From the NCBI RefSeq assembly GCF_002113375.1, contig NZ_NEHO01000009.1:1-64000 (forward strand): a DNA stretch of 64,000 nt, read 5' to 3'. Origin of the DNA: Pseudomonas sp. R37(2017) (lineage in GTDB: Bacteria > Pseudomonadota > Gammaproteobacteria > Pseudomonadales > Pseudomonadaceae). This document shows, in pieces, positions 58,388 through 64,000 of the stretch. Position numbers and translations under genes: made by a program. How positions within the stretch are numbered: position 1 is the stretch's first letter; every line of letters starts with the position of its first letter. The notes below the pieces were generated by a model that saw only the letters and a list, made by a program, of their open reading frames with translations, was not told the origin of the DNA and searched no databases.

Positions 58388-59698
58388 ATGCAAGTTTCTG
58401 TTGAAAATACTACTGCTCTTGAGCGCCGCATGAGCGTCACCGTGCCGGCTGAGCGCATCGAGAGCCAGGTCAACAAGCGTCTGCAGCAGACTGCCCAAAA
58501 GGCCAAGATTGCTGGCTTCCGTCCAGGCAAAGTGCCAATGAGCGAAATCAAGCGCCGTTTCGGTGCTGACGCTCGCCAGGAAGCTGTAGGCGATGTGATC
58601 CAGTCTTCCTTCTATGAAGCTGTGGTTGAGCAGAAGCTGAACCCGGCTGGTTCGCCGTCGATCGAGCCTAAATCCCTGGAAGCGGGCAAGGACCTGGAAT
58701 ACGTAGCCGTGTTCGAAGTGTTCCCTGAGTTCACCGTTGCCGGTTTCGAAGGTATCACCGTCGAGCGCCTGAGCGCTGACGTGGCTGATGCCGATTTGGA
58801 CAAGATGCTGGAAATCCTGCGCAAGCAGAACACCCGTTTCGAAGTGGCCGAACGCGCTGCCCAGAACGAAGATCAGTTGAACATCGATTTCGTCGGCAAG
58901 GTCGACGGTGAAGTGTTCGCAGGTGGTTCCGCCAAGGGTACTCAGCTGGTTCTGGGTTCCGGCCGCATGATCCCGGGTTTCGAAGATGGTCTGGTTGGCG
59001 CCAAGGCCGGCGAAGAGCGCGTTCTGAACCTGACTTTCCCAGAGGACTACCAGAACCTGGACCTGGCTGGTAAAACCGCCGAGTTCACCGTGACTGTCAA
59101 CACTGTTTCCGAGCCGAAGCTGCCAGAACTGACCGAAGAATTCTTCGCTCAGTTCGGTATCAAGGAAACCGGTCTGGAAGGCTTCCGCGCCGAAGTTCGC
59201 AAGAACATGGAGCGCGAGCTGCGTCAGGCGATCAAATCCAAGGTCAAGAATCAGGTAATGGACGGTCTGCTGGCCACCAACCCGATCGAAGTGCCAAAGG
59301 CTCTGCTGTCCAACGAAGTTGACCGTCTGCGCGTGCAGGCTGTTCAGCAGTTCGGCGGCAACATCAAGCCTGACCAACTGCCGGCCGAGCTGTTCGAAGA
59401 GCAAGCCAAGCGTCGCGTAGTACTGGGTCTGATCGTGGCTGAAGTGGTCAAGCAATTCGACCTGAAGCCTGACGAAGCCCGCGTTCGCGAGATGATTCAG
59501 GAAATGGCTTCCGCCTACCAGGAGCCTGAGCAAGTTGTGTCCTGGTACTACAAAAACGACCAGCAACTGAACGAAGTTCGTTCGGTTGTGCTGGAAGAGC
59601 AAGTTGTGGATACTGTTCTGCAGAAAGCTAGCGTGACCGACAAATCGGTCTCTTACGAAGAAGCGGTCAAGCCGGTAGAAGCACCAAAAGCCGACTGA
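58388..59698 (+). CDS. tig: Trigger factor
   Basis: The 436-residue ribosome-associated chaperone and prolyl isomerase has an N-terminal ribosome-binding domain with the signature GFRPGKVPM at about residue 43, an FKBP-like PPIase domain (about 155-245, with [19 protein letters not shown]), and a C-terminal helical chaperone domain. It meets nascent chains at the exit tunnel. The start at 58388 follows CGAGGAATATCC. It lies upstream of clpP and clpX, as in most Gammaproteobacteria. Confidence 0.96.
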   Translation: MQVSVENTTALERRMSVTVPAERIESQVNKRLQQTAQKAKIAGFRPGKVPMSEIKRRFGADARQEAVGDVIQSSFYEAVVEQKLNPAGSPSIEPKSLEAGKDLEYVAVFEVFPEFTVAGFEGITVERLSADVADADLDKMLEILRKQNTRFEVAERAAQNEDQLNIDFVGKVDGEVFAGGSAKGTQLVLGSGRMIPGFEDGLVGAKAGEERVLNLTFPEDYQNLDLAGKTAEFTVTVNTVSEPKLPELTEEFFAQFGIKETGLEGFRAEVRKNMERELRQAIKSKVKNQVMDGLLATNPIEVPKALLSNEVDRLRVQAVQQFGGNIKPDQLPAELFEEQAKRRVVLGLIVAEVVKQFDLKPDEARVREMIQEMASAYQEPEQVVSWYYKNDQQLNEVRSVVLEEQVVDTVLQKASVTDKSVSYEEAVKPVEAPKAD

Positions 59699-59725
59699 TC
59701 ACCTTTGCGGTAAGAAGCAAACACC

Positions 59726-59751
59726 ATAAGCCAGCCTTCGTGCTGGCTTAT
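59726..59751 (+). terminator. Hairpin between tig and clpP
   Basis: A 10-bp stem ATAAGCCAGC/GCTGGCTTAT with loop CTTCGT; no strong T-run, so it may only attenuate or process the message. Confidence 0.6.
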
Positions 59752-59791
59752 GCGTATTCAAGACATAACTATTTGGGAGTGACTGCAGAGC

Positions 59792-60427
59792 ATGTTCCGT
59801 AATTCCTATATTCAGCAGAACTCTGATATCCAGGCCGCAGGCGGTCTGGTCCCGATGGTTGTCGAGCAGTCCGCTCGTGGCGAGCGCGCCTACGACATCT
59901 ACTCGCGCCTGCTCAAGGAGCGAGTGATCTTTCTGGTGGGTCCGGTAGAGGACTACATGGCCAACCTGATCTGTGCGCAACTGCTGTTCCTTGAAGCGGA
60001 AAACCCGGACAAGGACATCCATCTCTATATCAACTCCCCTGGCGGTTCGGTGACAGCGGGCATGTCGATCTACGACACCATGCAGTTCATCAAGCCCAAC
60101 GTGTCGACCACTTGTATCGGTCAGGCGTGCAGCATGGGCGCGTTCCTGCTGACAGCTGGTGCCCAGGGCAAGCGTTACTGCCTGCCGAACTCGCGTGTGA
60201 TGATTCACCAGCCACTGGGCGGTTTCCAGGGTCAGGCATCGGATATCGAAATCCATGCCAAGGAAATCCTTTTCATCCGTGAGCGTCTCAACACGCTGAT
60301 GGCCAAGCACAGCGGGCGCACTCTTGAAGAAATCGAGCGCGACACCAACCGTGACAATTTCATGAGTGCGGACGCCGCACGTGAATACGGGTTGATCGAC
60401 GAAGTGATCAGCCAGCGCCCTGTTTAA
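59792..60427 (+). CDS. clpP: ATP-dependent Clp protease proteolytic subunit
   Basis: The 211-residue serine protease has catalytic Ser114 in [10 protein letters not shown] and His139 in VMIHQPLGG, and the Asp of the triad in the C-terminal half. Residues 1-25 include the propeptide, cleaved before assembly. Fourteen ClpP subunits form the barrel to which ClpX, encoded downstream, attaches. A short hairpin at 60472 separates it from clpX. Confidence 0.97.
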   Translation: MFRNSYIQQNSDIQAAGGLVPMVVEQSARGERAYDIYSRLLKERVIFLVGPVEDYMANLICAQLLFLEAENPDKDIHLYINSPGGSVTAGMSIYDTMQFIKPNVSTTCIGQACSMGAFLLTAGAQGKRYCLPNSRVMIHQPLGGFQGQASDIEIHAKEILFIRERLNTLMAKHSGRTLEEIERDTNRDNFMSADAAREYGLIDEVISQRPV

Positions 60428-60471
60428 AATAAGCAGCTCAAAATAGGGTTGGTCGGCGGGTCCGATCACCA

Positions 60472-60491
60472 GCGGGCTTGAAAAAGCCCGC
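60472..60491 (+). terminator. Hairpin between clpP and clpX
   Basis: A perfect 8-bp stem GCGGGCTT/AAGCCCGC closing a GAAA tetraloop; no T-run follows, so it may be a partial terminator. Confidence 0.65.
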
Positions 60492-60539
60492 AATAGCCTT
60501 CATCTTGTGTTGCAAGCCTATCGGATTTGGATCGAACGA

Positions 60540-61823
60540 ATGACTGACACCCGCAACGGCGAGGACAACGGCAAGCTGCTCTATTGCTCCTTCTGTGGCA
60601 AAAGCCAGCATGAAGTACGCAAATTGATTGCCGGCCCCTCGGTCTTTATCTGCGACGAGTGCGTCGACCTGTGCAATGACATCATCCGCGAGGAGGTGCA
60701 GGAAGCACAGGCCGAAAGCAGCGCGCATAAATTGCCTTCGCCTAAAGAAATCAGCGGCATCCTTGATCAGTATGTGATTGGTCAGGAGCGTGCGAAAAAG
60801 GTTCTGGCCGTAGCGGTGTACAACCACTACAAGCGCCTTAATCAGCGTGACAAAAAGAATGACGACGTCGAACTCGGCAAGAGCAACATTTTGCTGATCG
60901 GCCCGACAGGCTCGGGTAAGACCCTGCTTGCCGAAACACTGGCCCGCTTGCTGAACGTTCCGTTCACCATCGCTGACGCGACCACCCTCACCGAGGCGGG
61001 TTACGTGGGTGAAGATGTCGAGAACATCATTCAGAAGCTGCTGCAGAAATGCGATTACGACGTAGAAAAAGCCCAGATGGGCATTGTCTATATCGATGAA
61101 ATCGACAAGATTTCGCGCAAGTCCGACAACCCGTCGATTACCCGGGACGTTTCCGGTGAAGGCGTGCAGCAGGCCTTGCTCAAGTTGATCGAAGGCACGG
61201 TCGCTTCCGTTCCGCCCCAAGGTGGTCGCAAGCATCCGCAGCAGGAGTTCCTGCAGGTCGACACCCGTAACATCCTGTTCATCTGCGGTGGTGCGTTCTC
61301 TGGTCTGGAAAAGGTTATTCAAAACCGTTCCACCAAGGGCGGCATCGGCTTCAACGCGGAAGTGCGCAGCAAGGAAGAAGGCAAGAAAGTCGGTGAATCC
61401 CTGCGTGAAGTCGAGCCTGACGATCTGGTCAAGTTCGGTCTGATCCCGGAGTTTGTCGGTCGTCTGCCGGTACTCGCGACGCTGGACGAGCTTGACGAGG
61501 CTGCGTTGATGCAGATCCTCACCGAGCCGAAAAATGCTCTGACCAAGCAGTATGCCAAGCTGTTCGAGATGGAAGGCGTTGATCTGGAATTCCGTTCCGA
61601 TGCGCTGAAGGCGGTCGCCAAGCGTGCCCTGGAGCGTAAAACCGGTGCCCGTGGCCTGCGTTCGATTCTCGAAGGTGTGTTGCTCGACACTATGTATGAA
61701 ATCCCTTCGCAATCGGAGGTGAGCAAGGTAGTGATCGATGAAAGCGTGATAGAAGGCAAGTCCAAGCCACTGTATATCTACGAAAACAGTGAGCCGACCG
61801 CCAAGGCCGCGCCAGATGCATAA
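60540..61823 (+). CDS. clpX: Clp protease ATP-binding subunit ClpX
   Basis: The 427-residue AAA+ unfoldase begins with a zinc-binding domain ([10 protein letters not shown] with Cys16 and Cys19, then CDECVDLC), followed by Walker A GPTGSGKT, Walker B VYIDEIDK, the pore loop GYVGEDVE, and the sensor-2 region [12 protein letters not shown]. It unfolds substrates for ClpP. The start at 60540 (MTDTRNGED) is preferred to an in-frame codon at 60507. A terminator follows at 61846-61866. Confidence 0.97.
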   Translation: MTDTRNGEDNGKLLYCSFCGKSQHEVRKLIAGPSVFICDECVDLCNDIIREEVQEAQAESSAHKLPSPKEISGILDQYVIGQERAKKVLAVAVYNHYKRLNQRDKKNDDVELGKSNILLIGPTGSGKTLLAETLARLLNVPFTIADATTLTEAGYVGEDVENIIQKLLQKCDYDVEKAQMGIVYIDEIDKISRKSDNPSITRDVSGEGVQQALLKLIEGTVASVPPQGGRKHPQQEFLQVDTRNILFICGGAFSGLEKVIQNRSTKGGIGFNAEVRSKEEGKKVGESLREVEPDDLVKFGLIPEFVGRLPVLATLDELDEAALMQILTEPKNALTKQYAKLFEMEGVDLEFRSDALKAVAKRALERKTGARGLRSILEGVLLDTMYEIPSQSEVSKVVIDESVIEGKSKPLYIYENSEPTAKAAPDA

Positions 61824-61845
61824 GCGTCACGCAGCTTGAACAAAG

Positions 61846-61870
61846 AAGGGGCCTTCGGGCCCCTTTTCTT
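61846..61870 (+). terminator. Terminator after clpX
   Basis: An 8-bp stem AAGGGGCC/GGCCCCTT with TTCG tetraloop is followed by TTCTTTT. Confidence 0.9.
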
Positions 61871-61897
61871 TTAGTGCGTTTTAACACTGTCTTTGCG

Positions 61898-61926
61898 CTT
61901 GTTTTTTTTGAAGGCAGCCCCCATCT
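61898..61926 (+). promoter_or_regulatory. Possible sigma-32 heat-shock promoter of lon
   Basis: CTTGTTT (61898-61904) and CCCCCATCT (61918-61926) are separated by 13 bases, fitting the heat-shock consensus CTTGAAA-N13..15-CCCCATNT, and lie 59 bases upstream of lon. Confidence 0.5.
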
Positions 61927-61984
61927 TGGTTTCAAGCTTACTTCCATCTGATTACGGCCTTGCGGCCGCCGTAGAGGCGAAATC

Positions 61985-64000
61985 ATGAAGACAACCATCG
62001 AATTGCCTCTCCTGCCATTGCGTGATGTTGTTGTGTATCCGCACATGGTTATCCCGCTGTTCGTGGGGCGCGAGAAATCCATCGAAGCCCTCGAGGCTGC
62101 GATGACGGGCGACAAGCAGATTTTGCTGCTGGCCCAGCGAAACCCGGCTGACGACGATCCTGGTGAAGACGCCCTGTATCGTGTTGGCACAATTGCCACC
62201 GTTCTGCAATTGCTCAAGCTGCCTGACGGAACGGTCAAGGTTCTGGTCGAAGGCGAGCAGCGGGGCGCCGTGGAGCGCTTCAGCGAAGTGGACGGCCACT
62301 GCCGTGCCGAAGTCTCCCTGATCGACGAAGTCGACGCGCCGGAGCGCGAGTCGGAAGTCTTCGTTCGCAGTCTGCTGTCTCAGTTCGAACAATACGTGCA
62401 GTTGGGCAAGAAAGTCCCGGCTGAGGTCCTGTCGTCGCTCAACAGCATCGACGAGCCAGGCCGCCTGGTGGACACCATGGCTGCGCACATGGCCCTGAAG
62501 ATCGAACAGAAGCAGGAAATCCTTGAAATCATCGATTTGTCGGCCCGGGTCGAGCACGTCCTGGCGTTGCTGGATGCCGAGATCGATCTGCTGCAAGTTG
62601 AAAAGCGCATTCGCGGCCGTGTCAAAAAGCAAATGGAGCGCAGTCAGCGCGAGTACTACCTGAATGAGCAGATGAAGGCCATTCAGAAAGAGCTCGGCGA
62701 CAGCGACGAAGGTCACAACGAAGTCGAAGACCTGAAAAAGCGTATCGATGCCGCTGGTCTGCCAAAAGACGCGCTGGCCAAGGCTACGGCCGAACTGAAC
62801 AAGCTCAAGCAGATGTCGCCGATGTCCGCGGAAGCGACCGTGGTGCGTTCGTACATCGACTGGCTCGTTCAGGTGCCGTGGAAGGCCCAGAGCAAGGTGC
62901 GTCTGGATCTGGCGCGGGCAGAAGACATTCTCGATGCCGACCACTACGGCCTGGAAGAGGTCAAAGAGCGCATCCTCGAATACCTCGCCGTGCAAAAGCG
63001 CGTGAAGAAAATTCGTGGTCCGGTGTTGTGCCTGGTCGGTCCTCCCGGGGTGGGTAAAACGTCCCTGGCGGAGTCGATTGCTCACGCCACCAACCGCAAG
63101 TTCGTGCGCATGGCCCTCGGTGGCGTGCGTGATGAAGCGGAAATTCGTGGTCATCGCCGTACCTACATCGGTTCGATGCCAGGAAGATTGATTCAAAAAA
63201 TGACGAAAGTGGGTGTCCGCAACCCACTGTTCCTGCTCGATGAAATCGACAAAATGGGCAGCGACATGCGTGGCGATCCCGCATCGGCGTTGCTGGAAGT
63301 GCTCGATCCCGAGCAGAATCACAACTTCAACGATCACTATCTGGAGGTCGATTACGACCTGTCCGATGTGATGTTCCTGTGCACCTCGAACTCGATGAAC
63401 ATCCCGCCGGCGTTGCTGGATCGGATGGAAGTGATTCGTCTGCCGGGCTACACCGAAGACGAAAAGATCAATATTGCCGTCAAATACCTTTCACCGAAGC
63501 AGATCGCGGCCAACGGTCTGAAGAAGGGTGAGCTGGAATTTGATGCCGAGGCGATCCGCGACATCATCCGCTACTACACCCGTGAAGCGGGTGTGCGTGG
63601 CCTGGAGCGGCAGATTGCCAAGGTTTGCCGCAAGGCCGTCAAGGAGCATGCGCTGGAAAAACGCTTCTCGGTGAAGGTCACCGCAGACATGCTGGAGCAC
63701 TTCCTGGGCGTGCGCAAATTCCGCTATGGCCTGGCCGAGCAGCAGGATCAGATCGGTCAGGTGACCGGGCTGGCGTGGACTCAGGTGGGTGGCGAGCTGC
63801 TGACCATTGAAGCCGCTGTGGTGCCGGGCAAGGGTCAGTTGATCAAGACAGGTTCCCTGGGTGACGTGATGGTCGAGTCGATCACCGCTGCCTTGACCGT
63901 GGTTCGCAGCCGGGCGAAAAGCCTGGGCATTCCCCTGGACTTCCATGAGAAGCGCGATACGCACATCCATATGCCGGAAGGGGCAACCCCGAAAGACGGT
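61985..64000 (+). CDS. lon: Lon protease (partial at the window end)
   Basis: The open frame has 672 codons and runs off the window. It shows the N-terminal substrate-binding domain (LPLLPLRDVVVYPHMVIPLFVGREKSI), coiled-coil stretches about residues 185-265, Walker A GPPGVGKT around residue 352, Walker B LFLLDEIDK, and the start of the C-terminal proteolytic domain. The catalytic Ser and Lys lie beyond the window (the fragment ends at ATPKDG, just before the catalytic Ser region). Full-length Lon is near 800 residues. The gene follows the heat-shock-type promoter above. Confidence 0.96.
   Translation, partial: MKTTIELPLLPLRDVVVYPHMVIPLFVGREKSIEALEAAMTGDKQILLLAQRNPADDDPGEDALYRVGTIATVLQLLKLPDGTVKVLVEGEQRGAVERFSEVDGHCRAEVSLIDEVDAPERESEVFVRSLLSQFEQYVQLGKKVPAEVLSSLNSIDEPGRLVDTMAAHMALKIEQKQEILEIIDLSARVEHVLALLDAEIDLLQVEKRIRGRVKKQMERSQREYYLNEQMKAIQKELGDSDEGHNEVEDLKKRIDAAGLPKDALAKATAELNKLKQMSPMSAEATVVRSYIDWLVQVPWKAQSKVRLDLARAEDILDADHYGLEEVKERILEYLAVQKRVKKIRGPVLCLVGPPGVGKTSLAESIAHATNRKFVRMALGGVRDEAEIRGHRRTYIGSMPGRLIQKMTKVGVRNPLFLLDEIDKMGSDMRGDPASALLEVLDPEQNHNFNDHYLEVDYDLSDVMFLCTSNSMNIPPALLDRMEVIRLPGYTEDEKINIAVKYLSPKQIAANGLKKGELEFDAEAIRDIIRYYTREAGVRGLERQIAKVCRKAVKEHALEKRFSVKVTADMLEHFLGVRKFRYGLAEQQDQIGQVTGLAWTQVGGELLTIEAAVVPGKGQLIKTGSLGDVMVESITAALTVVRSRAKSLGIPLDFHEKRDTHIHMPEGATPKDG

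Noticed and set aside
61952..63337. A 461-codon open frame opposite lon.
   Set aside because: Antisense to a well-known gene, no motifs.
1..64000. Mobile element, phage or integrase genes.
   Set aside because: I found no transposase, recombinase or integrase motif; the tRNA cluster at 57.5 kb is not followed by an attachment-site-type repeat or an integrase.

Overview
The window is a chromosomal segment of a fluorescent-type Pseudomonas. The evidence is a GC-rich sequence, many inverted REP pairs of the GTAGGAGCGAGC type, a DUF6124-type small gene, and the conserved block of tRNA genes followed by tig-clpP-clpX-lon. I read everything by eye; family assignments rest on remembered motifs and on resemblance to characterised proteins, not on searches.

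Layout. 1-1799: end of a glycolipid or lipid A modification operon (GT2 fragment, LAB_N-domain protein, GT39). 1937-47764: a roughly 46 kb steroid-degradation island. 47957-57248: ordinary housekeeping and accessory genes (DUF1993 protein, SstT, MFS transporter, NhaR-like regulator, TerC, small envelope proteins, PbpG, FolD). 57523-58002: tRNA-Arg, tRNA-His, tRNA-Leu and a second tRNA-His. 58388-64000: tig, clpP, clpX and the first 672 codons of lon.

Steroid island. The genes cover nearly every known step of the aerobic 9,10-seco degradation of a steroid nucleus. There is a 3beta/17beta-hydroxysteroid dehydrogenase candidate (30768-31523) and a ketosteroid isomerase with Tyr14, Asp38 and Asp101 (6791-7180). 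Ring opening is covered by a 3-ketosteroid delta1-dehydrogenase (24290-26032), a second KstD-like flavoprotein (31511-33190) and the 9alpha-hydroxylase KshA/KshB. A-ring breakdown is covered by HsaA/HsaB hydroxylase, HsaC extradiol dioxygenase, HsaD hydrolase and HsaE/HsaG/HsaF. C/D-ring breakdown is covered by FadD3, FadE30, IpdF, IpdC, EchA20, IpdA/IpdB, FadA6 and paired acyl-CoA dehydrogenases. Accessory members are a RibBA-like flavin-precursor enzyme, an exported DUF1329/DUF1302 pair, an LLM-type flavin oxidoreductase, several SDRs and a TeiR-like LuxR regulator. No convincing side-chain aldolase or complete side-chain beta-oxidation set is seen, so the window by itself fits androgens or a C19 nucleus; bile acid or sterol side-chain genes, if any, lie elsewhere.

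Regulation. The most interesting signal is a 19-bp box, consensus CTAGTCC-N4-GGACGATG, found in front of almost every transcription unit of the island (about 12 good or fair sites). In nearly all of them a -10-like hexamer begins 20 nt after the box, placing the box centre near -42.5, the position of a classical activator site. The same box lies in front of genes with no known role in steroid breakdown: a 55-aa exported peptide, a NudE-like Nudix gene and the LLM oxidoreductase. It is absent upstream of the luxR gene itself. I propose that the LuxR protein at 14269-15399 binds this box.
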